The notes beneath the pieces are model-generated. The model saw nothing but the letters and a program-made list of their open reading frames with translations. It was not told the DNA's origin and made no database searches. From Lactobacillus paragasseri (lineage in GTDB: Bacteria; Bacillota; Bacilli; Lactobacillales; Lactobacillaceae), in NCBI RefSeq assembly GCF_003584685.1, contig NZ_AP018549.1, forward strand, positions 1,674,001-1,738,000: a DNA stretch of 64,000 bases, given 5' to 3'. This document shows positions 39,633 to 47,608 of the stretch, piece after piece. Made by a program: the position numbers and the translations under genes. Each line of letters starts with the position of its first letter. The stretch's first letter is position 1.

Positions 39633-40325
39633 ATGAACAAGGAAGAATTTATCAACAAAATCCATGGTGGTTTAATTATTTCATGTCAGGCTTTACCTGG
39701 CGAACCACTCTATACTGAAGAAGGCGGCATTATGCCATTAATGGCAAAAGCTGCTCAAGAAGCTGGTGCAACAGGTTTAAGAGCAAACTCTGTTAGAGAT
39801 ATTAAACAAATTAAAGAAGTAGTCGATCTACCAATGATCGGAATTATTAAACGAGATTATCCACCGGAAAAACCATACATTACGCCAACTATGAAAGAAG
39901 TAGACGAATTGATGGAAACTGGCGTTGAAGTAATTGCCCTTGACTGCACTTTACGTCCAAGACATGATGGCAAGACAGTAACTGAATTTATTAAAGAAAT
40001 TAAAGCTAAATATCCAAACCAACTTTTAATGGCAGATACTTCAAACTTTGAAGAAGCCAAAAACGCCTATGAAGCAGGCGTAGATTTTGTTGGTACTACT
40101 CTTTCTGGCTACACTGAGGAAAGTCCTAAGACTGACCATCCAGATTTTGATTTAATTAAAGCTTTAGTCGATGATGGTCTGCCAGTAATTGCTGAAGGAA
40201 AAATTCACACTCCAGAACAATTAAAGCAAGTAATTGATATCAATCCAGCAGGAATTGTAGTTGGTGGTGCGATTACTCGCCCACTTCAAATTGCTAAAAC
40301 TTTCACTTCTGTTTTTGAAAAATAA
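39633..40325 (+). CDS. nanE: N-acetylmannosamine-6-phosphate 2-epimerase
   Basis: A 230-residue TIM-barrel enzyme converting ManNAc-6-P to GlcNAc-6-P. Family landmarks include [35 protein letters not shown] and [14 protein letters not shown] (catalytic Lys and surrounding acidic residues), then [11 protein letters not shown] near the C-terminus. A TTG at 39627 lies at better distance from GGAG, but the ATG at 39633 matches the usual family start. It forms an operon with the PTS gene 26 bp downstream. No nanA, nanK or nagA lies in the window, so the pathway is completed elsewhere or the cell uses free ManNAc. Confidence 0.93.
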   Translation: MNKEEFINKIHGGLIISCQALPGEPLYTEEGGIMPLMAKAAQEAGATGLRANSVRDIKQIKEVVDLPMIGIIKRDYPPEKPYITPTMKEVDELMETGVEVIALDCTLRPRHDGKTVTEFIKEIKAKYPNQLLMADTSNFEEAKNAYEAGVDFVGTTLSGYTEESPKTDHPDFDLIKALVDDGLPVIAEGKIHTPEQLKQVIDINPAGIVVGGAITRPLQIAKTFTSVFEK

Positions 40326-40351
40326 TAAATCATAACGAAAGAGGCTTAATC

Positions 40352-42427
40352 ATGTCTAAGAAATTTTCTCATGTTGGGCAGGCCTTTTCACAACTAGGTC
40401 AAGCCTTCATGCTTCCAATCGCCATTTTACCGGTAGCTGGTTTGCTTTTAGGTTTAGGTGGTGCTCTAACAAATAAAGCAGCCGTTGGTGCTTATCCTTG
40501 GCTTAATCAAGAATGGCTTCAAACCATCTTAAAAGTAATGAACTTCGCCGGTAGTGCAGTTTTTAATAATTTAGCGCTTATCTTCTCAATTGGACTAGCT
40601 GTTGGTCTTGCTAAGGGAGATAAAGGTACAGCTGGCCTGGCTGGTGGTGTAGCTTATTTAGTTTATACCGCAACAATTTCAGGCTTGCTACAAATGTTTT
40701 CACCTAAAAACACTATTGATACTGGTGTTTTAGGAGCAATCGTTATTGGATGCGTAGTCGCTTATCTTCATAACCACTATCGTAAAGTTGAATTACCTCA
40801 ATTTCTAGGATTCTTTGGCGGATCAAGATTTATACCGATTATTTCATCCCTTGCAGCTATTGTAATTGGTGCTATCTTCTTTATCATTTGGCCACCAATT
40901 CAAAGCGGTTTAACTAGTGCTGGTTATGCAATTGCTAAAATGGGAAGCTTTGGTAGTTTCTTGTATGGATTTTTGCTTCGTTTAACTGGAGCAGTTGGTC
41001 TTCACCATACTATCTATCCAATGTTTTGGTACACAGCATTAGGTGGAACTGCGGATGTTGCAGGTAAAACTGTTGTTGGTGCACAGAATATTTTCTTTGC
41101 TCAATTAGCTGACCCTAACCATCATGGCTTATTTACCTATGGTACAAGATTCTTTGCTGGTCGTTTTGCTACAATGATGTTTGGTCTTCCAGGTGCAGCT
41201 TTAGCAATGTATCTTTGCTTACCTAAGAGAAACCGTAAAACTAATGGTGGTTTATACCTTTCAGGCGGTCTAACCTCTTTCTTAACTGGTATTACTGAAC
41301 CTATTGAATATACTTTCTTATTCGTAGCACCTTGGCTATACGTTATTCATGCCTTTCTTGATGGCTGTTCATTCTATGTAGCTGACATCATGAATATCAG
41401 AATTGGTAATTCATTCTCTGGCGGTTTAATTGACTATTTACTCTTCGGTGTCTTACAAGGAAGAGATAAAACCAATTGGCCAAACGTCTTAATTATGGGT
41501 GTTATTTGGTTCTTCCTTTACTTCTTTGTATTTACTTTTTGCATTAAGAAGTTCCATGTTGGCATCCCTGGAATGGTTGTTGAAGATAATCAAGCTGCCG
41601 ATCAAATTATGGCAGCTGGTCCTAAGACTGATGACAAGCTTTACAATGAATCATGCGAAATTATTTCAGCATTAGGTGGCTTAGATAATATCGAAACTGT
41701 TTCAGCTTGTGCAACAAGATTAAGAGTTTCACTAAAAGACAATAACTTAGTTAATGATGATGTCTTTAAGATGCTAGGTGCTCCAGGTGTCTTGAAAGTA
41801 GCTGGAGGGGTTCAAGCTATCTTCGGTGGAAAAGCCGATCTTTATAGCCAAGAAATTAATGACATTATCACTCATCCTGACATGCAGCCAGCAAATAATC
41901 CACAAGTGGATAAAACTAACAAATCTGCTTCTACTAAAGTAGAAACTGTTCATAAGTCAGAAAAAGTTATTTTTAAAGCACCCGTAAAAGGTAAATTTGA
42001 AGATATCACCCAAGTTAAAGATGAAGTATTCTCACAAAAGATGATGGGTGAAGGGTTTGCAATTGAACCAGAAAACGGAAAAATCTACAGCCCAGTTGAT
42101 GCTACTGTCATTTCGATTTTCAAGACGAAACATGCTATTGGCCTTAAAACAAAATCTGGCCTAGAAGTAATGCTTCACCTTGGAATAGATACAGTTGAAC
42201 TTCAAGGCAAACCATTCACAATGAAAGTTAAGGAAGGCGAGCAAGTTACTCCTGAAACACAATTAATTGAAATGGACCTTGAACAAATCAAGGATGCTGG
42301 AAAAGATCCAGTTGTGATGACTTTGATTACTAACAGCAATGACAGAGTTTCACAAGTTGAAGATATCGTAACTAGTGGACAATTAGTTGGACCTCATGAC
42401 GATGTCTACTCTGCATTAACTAAATAA
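40352..42427 (+). CDS. PTS EIICBA, glucose/N-acetylglucosamine family
   Basis: A 691-residue fused PTS enzyme II. The EIIC domain (about residues 1-410) begins QAFSQLGQAFMLPIAILPVAG and contains GITEPIEYTFLF. EIIB has the phospho-cysteine in SACATRLRVSL near residue 450, and EIIA has the phospho-histidine in VMLHLGIDTVEL near 605. The link with nanE makes N-acetylmannosamine or N-acetylglucosamine the likely substrate rather than glucose; this is inference. GAAAGAGG precedes the ATG. It ends at a strong bidirectional terminator. Confidence 0.9.
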   Translation: MSKKFSHVGQAFSQLGQAFMLPIAILPVAGLLLGLGGALTNKAAVGAYPWLNQEWLQTILKVMNFAGSAVFNNLALIFSIGLAVGLAKGDKGTAGLAGGVAYLVYTATISGLLQMFSPKNTIDTGVLGAIVIGCVVAYLHNHYRKVELPQFLGFFGGSRFIPIISSLAAIVIGAIFFIIWPPIQSGLTSAGYAIAKMGSFGSFLYGFLLRLTGAVGLHHTIYPMFWYTALGGTADVAGKTVVGAQNIFFAQLADPNHHGLFTYGTRFFAGRFATMMFGLPGAALAMYLCLPKRNRKTNGGLYLSGGLTSFLTGITEPIEYTFLFVAPWLYVIHAFLDGCSFYVADIMNIRIGNSFSGGLIDYLLFGVLQGRDKTNWPNVLIMGVIWFFLYFFVFTFCIKKFHVGIPGMVVEDNQAADQIMAAGPKTDDKLYNESCEIISALGGLDNIETVSACATRLRVSLKDNNLVNDDVFKMLGAPGVLKVAGGVQAIFGGKADLYSQEINDIITHPDMQPANNPQVDKTNKSASTKVETVHKSEKVIFKAPVKGKFEDITQVKDEVFSQKMMGEGFAIEPENGKIYSPVDATVISIFKTKHAIGLKTKSGLEVMLHLGIDTVELQGKPFTMKVKEGEQVTPETQLIEMDLEQIKDAGKDPVVMTLITNSNDRVSQVEDIVTSGQLVGPHDDVYSALTK

Positions 42428-42436
42428 TATCGAATT

Positions 42437-42476
42437 AAAAAATGCACTTCGTATAACTACGAGGTGCATTTTTCTT
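42437..42476. terminator. Bidirectional terminator
   Basis: AAAAAATGCAC-TCGTA / TACGA-GTGCATTTTTC hairpin between convergent genes. Confidence 0.9.
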
Positions 42477-42489
42477 TATCTAATGAAAA

Positions 42490-43254
42490 TTATCTTCCTG
42501 TTTTAATGTCTAAATCTAATTCAATTGGGCAATGATCTGATCCCATAATGTTGTTTAAAATCTTGGTATTGATCATCTTATCTTCTAAGTTATGTGATAC
42601 CAAGAAGTAATCTAGCCTCCAGCCAATATTCTTTGCTCGAGCATCTTCACGATAGCTCCAATAAGTATACTTTGCTTCATCTGGGTGGAAATAACGGAAA
42701 GTATCGATGAAGCCAGCATTCAATAATTCAGAAAATTCTTTTCTTTCAATTCCAGTAAATCCTGCATGACGGTGATTGTCATCTGGTTCTGCTAAATCAA
42801 TCTTCTCATGAGCCACACTCATATCCCCGCCAATGATTACTGGCTTATATTGCATTAACTTAGTAACGTAATTTCTAAAGATTTGTGCCCACAATTCTCT
42901 AAAATCTAATCTTTGCAATTTCTCTCCAGAGAATGGAACTTGGACATCAATGAAATAGAAGTTTGGAAATTCTAAAGTAATACTTCTACCCTCGCCATCA
43001 ACTTCTGGAACGCCGAATCCATTTGCGACTGTAATTGGCTTTTCTTTAGTAAAGACAGCAGTACCAGCATAGCCCTTTCTTTTGGCATAATTCCAGTATT
43101 GATAATAGCCTGGTAAGTCAATTTGTACTTCATTTGCCTCTACGCGAGTATCTTGTATGGCAAAGATATCTGCATCTAAGTCTGTAAAAGTATTAACAAA
43201 GCCATGACGCAACGCAGCACGCAACCCATTTACATTCCAAGACATAAATTTCAT
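42490..43254 (-). CDS. exoA: Exodeoxyribonuclease III / AP endonuclease
   Basis: A 254-residue EEP-fold nuclease that cuts at abasic sites and removes nucleotides from 3' ends in base excision repair. Landmarks: MKFMSWNVNGLRAALRHG at the start, IFAIQDTRVEANEV with the metal-binding acid, GGDMSVAHEKIDLA and the C-terminal GSDHCPIELDL. ATG 43254 is chosen because family members start there; longer frames upstream add unrelated residues. The usual LQETK motif reads IQDTR, a mild change with the acidic residue kept as Asp. Confidence 0.93.
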   Translation of the reverse strand: MKFMSWNVNGLRAALRHGFVNTFTDLDADIFAIQDTRVEANEVQIDLPGYYQYWNYAKRKGYAGTAVFTKEKPITVANGFGVPEVDGEGRSITLEFPNFYFIDVQVPFSGEKLQRLDFRELWAQIFRNYVTKLMQYKPVIIGGDMSVAHEKIDLAEPDDNHRHAGFTGIERKEFSELLNAGFIDTFRYFHPDEAKYTYWSYREDARAKNIGWRLDYFLVSHNLEDKMINTKILNNIMGSDHCPIELDLDIKTGR

Positions 43255-43345
43255 AATAATTCTTCTTTCTATAAGCTTACTAGTCAGCTCTCTCACCTTT
43301 TATTGTACATAGTTGGTTCAAACAGATAAAATATTTCGATTTCTC

Positions 43346-43690
43346 TCATCTAGTTTTCAAATGCCATACAAAGAAGCCAATTCCAATAATCAAGGCTAAA
43401 ATTCCAGTCCAAATCAAACCAGCATATGTTCCGCCGAAAAAGCCTAAAATTCCGGCAACAATCATCATGGCAAAGCCAGCAATATCACCGCCTAGACCGT
43501 CACTATTTTCAGTTGAAATATAGACAATCCCGCTTGCCATAAATAAGCCACAAAGGAGAATGCCAAGAATCCCTGCTAACATATTTTTGTCAGCAATTAT
43601 TCCTAAAAATCCACCTAATAAACCTTGAATAAATAGCCATACAGAATAAACAATCATCAAAATTCCTATTACTAATTTTGTAACTCTCAT
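43346..43690 (-). CDS. Small four-helix membrane protein
   Basis: About 114 residues with four hydrophobic segments (around residues 5-25, 38-58, 68-86 and 91-109). Not recognised; family assignment would need a search. ATG 43690 has GAGGAA four to five bases before it; the longer frame from 43789 overlaps the divergent gene's control region. Probably monocistronic. Confidence 0.65.
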   Translation of the reverse strand: MRVTKLVIGILMIVYSVWLFIQGLLGGFLGIIADKNMLAGILGILLCGLFMASGIVYISTENSDGLGGDIAGFAMMIVAGILGFFGGTYAGLIWTGILALIIGIGFFVWHLKTR

Positions 43691-43790
43691 AATAATTCCT
43701 CTTCTTTCATCTCTTAAGTTAGTATACTTAGCTTTAATATTCAAAATTTTTGATACAATGTTTCTATCACAAGGAGAGATGAGAATCACA

Positions 43791-44006
43791 ATGCGAACAT
43801 TCGAACTAATTGGCCTATTTATTTACCTAGTTTTAATTGCTATTCTTGTAGGTCGACAAATTAAAGTAAGTAGTGATTTTAGAAATAATAAAATCACCGA
43901 AGAAAAACATCAAAAACTGACTAAAAGAAATACTATTCTCTTAATTATAGTGGGCATCTTGTTAATTCTGTTTTTGTATACGCCTTTTAAGATTTTAATT
44001 TTTTAG
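43791..44006 (+). CDS. Small two-helix membrane protein
   Basis: About 71 residues: a membrane helix at ~5-22, a charged loop (RNNKITEEKHQKLTKRN), and a second helix at ~50-68. Unknown function. Two ATGs (43779 and 43791) follow AAGGAG; 43791 is preferred because the first lies only two bases from the ribosome-binding site, although the spacing to 43791 is long. It diverges from the preceding membrane protein. Confidence 0.6.
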   Translation: MRTFELIGLFIYLVLIAILVGRQIKVSSDFRNNKITEEKHQKLTKRNTILLIIVGILLILFLYTPFKILIF

Positions 44007-44048
44007 GTTTGATATAATCAAAGTAAGTAATTCAAGGAGATTTTTATC

Positions 44049-44699
44049 ATGAAAAGAATCTATATCGTCCGTCACGGTCAAACTTATATCAACCGCTATG
44101 ACAAAATGCAGGGCTGGTGTGACACCCCATTAACTGATGAAGGAATAAAGGGTGCAAAAGATGCTGGTAAAGCTTTAAGCGATATTCCTTTTGATATTGC
44201 TATTTCAAGCGATTTAAAGAGAGCTAGCGACACTTGTGACTACATTATCAATGAAAATTGCAACCGTGATGAGTTGCAGCATATCGCAACGCCATTTTTC
44301 AGGGAACAATTCTATGGCTTTTTTGAAGGAATGAATTCTGATGAAGCTTGGCGCATGATTGGTGGCCCCCATGGCTATCCAAGAAGAGATGAACTCCTTA
44401 AAAAAGTTGATATCAATACTATTAAAGACTACATGAAAGAAGCAGACCCATATCATGAAGCAGAAAATGCGGAGGAATATTGGGGCCGAGTTAACAAAGG
44501 CTTTGATTTAATCAGTAAATTAGATGGTGCTGAAAACATTTTACTTGTTACTCATGGCTTTACCATTAGAAGTATTGTTTCTCGCTTTGCGCCTGGCAAA
44601 TACAACTTGGCTCACGGTCCAAGAAACGCATCAATTACAATTATGAATATGACTGATAAAGATATGAAAATTGCTTCTTATAATAAAATGTCAGTTTAA
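44049..44699 (+). CDS. Histidine phosphatase family protein (phosphoglycerate-mutase-like)
   Basis: A 216-residue branch-1 histidine phosphatase. The catalytic RHG is in YIVRHGQTYIN (His9), a second Arg/His pair is in SSDLKRASDT and VTHGFTIRS. Cofactor-dependent mutases and small-molecule phosphatases both have this fold; the length and the divergent middle region favour a phosphatase. Promoter -10 TATAAT at 44013 and AAGGAG ribosome-binding site are clear. Substrate unknown. Confidence 0.88.
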   Translation: MKRIYIVRHGQTYINRYDKMQGWCDTPLTDEGIKGAKDAGKALSDIPFDIAISSDLKRASDTCDYIINENCNRDELQHIATPFFREQFYGFFEGMNSDEAWRMIGGPHGYPRRDELLKKVDINTIKDYMKEADPYHEAENAEEYWGRVNKGFDLISKLDGAENILLVTHGFTIRSIVSRFAPGKYNLAHGPRNASITIMNMTDKDMKIASYNKMSV

Positions 44700-44702
44700 C
44701 GC

Positions 44703-44740
44703 AAAAAAAGACTTCACCAATTTTTGATGAAGTCTTTTTC
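44703..44740. terminator. Bidirectional terminator
   Basis: AAAAAGACTTCA / TGAAGTCTTTTTC hairpin between convergent genes. Confidence 0.9.
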
Positions 44741-46609
44741 TTAATCTTCTTTTTGTAAAACAATATGTTGGTATAAAATCACTGTTAATAGGTAGTAAAT
44801 TACGTAAAGCACTCCGAAAATTGTAAATGGTATCCACAGTTTGTCATATGTATTCATTCCCAAGATGGATTTAAATAATTGAAGTCCGAATAGGACGTCT
44901 ACCACACCTAAAACTGCTGGTAAAGCAAACAGAATTCCAATTTCTTTAGCAATTGATGATTTCAATAAGCTCTTTCTCGTTCCAACTTTCCAAAGCATTT
45001 GATATCTTGGCTTGTCGCTGTTTGCACCAGATAAAACCTTGAACATCAAGGTTGAGGCAAGCATTGCTAGAAAGGCTAGTCCTAAGAAGAAACCCATAAA
45101 TTCAAAACCAGAAGTCATACTTGAAACTAGACGATATTGAGCAGATTTTGAATTAGAAAGATTTACATTAATTCCATCTTTTTCAGCCTCTGGTGAACTA
45201 ATCATTTGATTTACTGATAATTTTTGCAATTTTTCAATATTGTTGAAATTACTTCTAAAATTATTAACTCTTAAAAGCTCAATCTTATTTACTTTAGCCT
45301 TAATTTGATCATACTGAGCTTGCGATACAACCTTAGCTTGAGCGTCAATATACGGAGTAAGAGATACTAATTGATATTCACCCTCTGCTGCAACATCTGA
45401 CTTCTTATTTTTAAAATCATTAACAGTAAGACGTCTAGTATCGTAGTGGTTCACGTCATTTTTACGTGAATAGTGCTGATACATAATCTTATTATTCTTG
45501 AGCTGATTTTCAGAAATGTAAAGGACGCGATTCTTTTCTTTTCCCTTACCTTCTACGACCATCTTATAGTCAAAATGAGTTGTAGATTTTACAGAAACTT
45601 TCTTTAATTGATTATCTACTTTTTGATTATGGTTGTATAAAACAACATCATAATAACTACTTTGCATTGCTTGTTCAGTCATATTGTTGAAGTTCAAGCC
45701 AACAGTAATTGCTCCTAAAGCAAGCGCAAATAGTAATGATACGGTTGATAAAATTCTAGTATAGTCACTTAATCTAAACTTCAATTGACCTAGAGTAAAG
45801 GAATGAAGTTTTCGATATTTGAAAGATAAGTTCTTACGAAGTAAATCAATAATTGCTGTAAAGAAGGAATCAAAAGTAAAGTAAGAACCGAAAACAATTG
45901 TAAAGAAAGCAATGGGAACGGTTTTGGTACCTAATTTTGCTGCATGCATCATTGCCCAATAACCTGTGACAAGTAATGCAATACCTAATAGTGCCTCAAT
46001 AAATTTCCATAATTTATTTCTATGTAATTTAACTGGTTTTTGATCTTCATGAAGTAAATTAATTATATTCGATTTAACTAACTTATGACGATTCCAGAAG
46101 GCAGCTAAGAAGAATAAAATTGCAAAAAATGCGATTGTCCAAAGTAATGCTGGTAAATAGAATCCTACAAATTTATGAATTTGTAAGCCCAATTGTGAGA
46201 TTAAAATGCTAGAAACGCCTTGCGTTAAAGCAACTCCTAGAACAGTTCCTAATAAAGTAGCTAATAAACCAACAACAAGTGTTTCAGTAAAAATCAGTCT
46301 TCCAATTTTACTAGTCCTAGCACCTAGCATCATGTACATCCCATAGTCTTTCTGCCGCATGCTCAGCAAAAAGCTATTAGCATATACAATATAAACAAAA
46401 GTGATAATTGATAAAAGCGCAATCCCAAAGCCAAAAACAATTTGAGTAATTTGGAAAGCAATACTTAACGAGCCTTTTAAGAAAGCAGGATTAGTTGCTA
46501 AAGTCATAAACATGTAGAAGATTGCACTAGCAAAAGTTAAGCCAGAAAAAAGAACTAAATAGTCTTTGAACCGGCTTTTAATTCCGGTTAATGATAATTT
46601 CCAAAGCAT
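44741..46609 (-). CDS. FtsX-family ABC permease (BceB type)
   Basis: A 622-residue permease with about ten membrane helices and a large extracellular domain (roughly residues 305-500) between helices 7 and 8, the arrangement of BceB-type permeases that handle antimicrobial peptides or lipid-linked cell-wall precursors. The helix 2-4 region (LSMRQKDYGMYMMLGA) is the typical FtsX-fold segment. It follows its ATPase gene by 19 bp. No BceRS-like two-component system is adjacent, so regulation probably uses the palindromic operator upstream. Substrate unknown; peptide-antibiotic defence is the family-based guess. Confidence 0.88.
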   Translation of the reverse strand: MLWKLSLTGIKSRFKDYLVLFSGLTFASAIFYMFMTLATNPAFLKGSLSIAFQITQIVFGFGIALLSIITFVYIVYANSFLLSMRQKDYGMYMMLGARTSKIGRLIFTETLVVGLLATLLGTVLGVALTQGVSSILISQLGLQIHKFVGFYLPALLWTIAFFAILFFLAAFWNRHKLVKSNIINLLHEDQKPVKLHRNKLWKFIEALLGIALLVTGYWAMMHAAKLGTKTVPIAFFTIVFGSYFTFDSFFTAIIDLLRKNLSFKYRKLHSFTLGQLKFRLSDYTRILSTVSLLFALALGAITVGLNFNNMTEQAMQSSYYDVVLYNHNQKVDNQLKKVSVKSTTHFDYKMVVEGKGKEKNRVLYISENQLKNNKIMYQHYSRKNDVNHYDTRRLTVNDFKNKKSDVAAEGEYQLVSLTPYIDAQAKVVSQAQYDQIKAKVNKIELLRVNNFRSNFNNIEKLQKLSVNQMISSPEAEKDGINVNLSNSKSAQYRLVSSMTSGFEFMGFFLGLAFLAMLASTLMFKVLSGANSDKPRYQMLWKVGTRKSLLKSSIAKEIGILFALPAVLGVVDVLFGLQLFKSILGMNTYDKLWIPFTIFGVLYVIYYLLTVILYQHIVLQKED

Positions 46610-46628
46610 AATTATTTCCTTCCTAGTA

Positions 46629-47375
46629 TTAACGTCTACCTAATTCCGCAATAATTTCTTGATAGAATTCTTCGCGGCTCTTGCCATCCTTTTTAATTTC
46701 TTTACCAATCTTACCATCCTTGATAAAAAGAATACGGCTAGCATATGAAGCTGAATATGGATCGTGAGTTACCATCAGGATTGATACTTTATCTTTTTCG
46801 TTCAACCCCTTCATGGTTTCAAGAAGTTCTGTAGCACTCTTTGAATCAAGTGCTCCAGTTGGTTCATCCCCATAAAGAATAGCTGGTTCATGAACTAACG
46901 CCCGCGCTGCTGCAACACGTTGTTTTTGACCACCAGATATTTCTGCTGGATATTTATTTAAGATATGATCAATCCCTAATCGCTTAGCAATTTTATCAAC
47001 TTTAGGATTAATTGCACTTGTCTTCACATTTTGAAGTGATAAAGGAAGTGCAATATTTTCACGATTAGTTAAGTTCTCTAATAAGTTAAAATCTTGGAAA
47101 ATAAAACCAATCTCTTGTCCACGAAAATCGGCCATTTGGTTCTTATTTAAACCAGTAATATCGCGACCATTGATATAAACATTTCCTGTAGTTGGTTGAT
47201 CTAAAGTTGAAAGGATATTCAATAAAGTTGTTTTACCTGAGCCAGAAGCCCCCATGATCCCAACGAATTCGCCACGTGCCACATCAAAGCTGATGCCTTT
47301 TAAAGCTTGGTATTGTTTCTCACCTTTCTTACCATAAGTCTTGGTAATGTCTTGAACTTGAACTACTTCACCCAT
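46629..47375 (-). CDS. ABC transporter ATPase (BceA/MacB-like)
   Basis: A 248-residue ATPase partner of the downstream permease. Walker A GASGSGKTT near residue 42, Q-loop FIFQDFNLLENLT, signature EISGGQKQRVAAARALVH, and Walker B ILYGDEPTGALD. The YTR-like LLNILSTLDQPTTG pattern places it with the MacB/BceA group. The start has AGAGGAG. First gene of the two-gene operon, controlled by the promoter/operator at 47394-47451. Confidence 0.92.
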   Translation of the reverse strand: MGEVVQVQDITKTYGKKGEKQYQALKGISFDVARGEFVGIMGASGSGKTTLLNILSTLDQPTTGNVYINGRDITGLNKNQMADFRGQEIGFIFQDFNLLENLTNRENIALPLSLQNVKTSAINPKVDKIAKRLGIDHILNKYPAEISGGQKQRVAAARALVHEPAILYGDEPTGALDSKSATELLETMKGLNEKDKVSILMVTHDPYSASYASRILFIKDGKIGKEIKKDGKSREEFYQEIIAELGRR

Positions 47376-47393
47376 GATTACTCCTCTTTTTGT

Positions 47394-47423
47394 TATAGTG
47401 TATTACGTACCTGTTACACTATA
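47394..47423. promoter_or_regulatory. Perfect palindromic operator, YtrA/GntR-like
   Basis: TATAGTGTA - 12 bp - TACACTATA, arms at 47394-47402 and 47415-47423. The pattern AGTGTA...TACACT resembles operators of YtrA-subfamily GntR repressors. It sits just downstream of the ABC operon -10. Confidence 0.7.
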
Positions 47424-47451
47424 TAATACAGACACAAGCATAAAAAGTAAA
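47423..47451 (-). promoter_or_regulatory. Promoter of the ABC transporter operon
   Basis: -35 TTTACT (47446-47451), 17-bp spacer, -10 TATTAT (47423-47428), next to the palindromic operator. Confidence 0.65.
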
Positions 47452-47485
47452 GCCTGTTTTTCATTTTTTTGAACTTTTATTCTTG

Positions 47486-47491
47486 TATAAT
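47486..47491 (+). promoter_or_regulatory. -10 element of the leader-permease transcript
   Basis: TATAAT in context TTGTATAATAG; the matching -35 region is T-rich and weak. It gives a 5' leader of about 110 nt before the permease. Confidence 0.55.
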
Positions 47492-47532
47492 AGAAAACGG
47501 TATTGTAATTAAAATACGAAAAGAGGTTTAGT

Positions 47533-47577
47533 ATGCAGGGAAGCTACTTCTTCAACCCTCCTCCTAAATTTAAATAA
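47533..47577 (+). CDS. 14-residue leader peptide with Pro-Pro-Pro motif
   Basis: ATG with AGAGG six bases upstream encodes MQGSYFFNPPPKFK and a TAA stop. Three consecutive proline codons (47557-47565) are a classic ribosome-stalling, EF-P-dependent sequence. Two of them plus the next Lys codon (47560-47568) are perfectly complementary to the ribosome-binding site of the downstream permease. It is too short to be a functional protein, so a regulatory leader peptide is proposed. Seen: frame, ribosome-binding site, complementarity. Inferred: stalling and control. The gap to the permease start is 31 bp. Confidence 0.65.
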   Translation: MQGSYFFNPPPKFK

Positions 47578-47604
47578 ATAAAGTAAGATAGGATTTTTAG
47601 GAGG
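47560..47604 (+). promoter_or_regulatory. Anti-Shine-Dalgarno hairpin: translational attenuator
   Basis: CCTCCTAAA (47560-47568) pairs perfectly over 9 bp with TTTAGGAGG (47596-47604), the permease ribosome-binding site. The 27-nt loop contains the leader peptide stop codon. A ribosome paused on the proline codons would cover the left arm and free the right arm. Confidence 0.65.
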
Positions 47605-47608
47605 AAAC

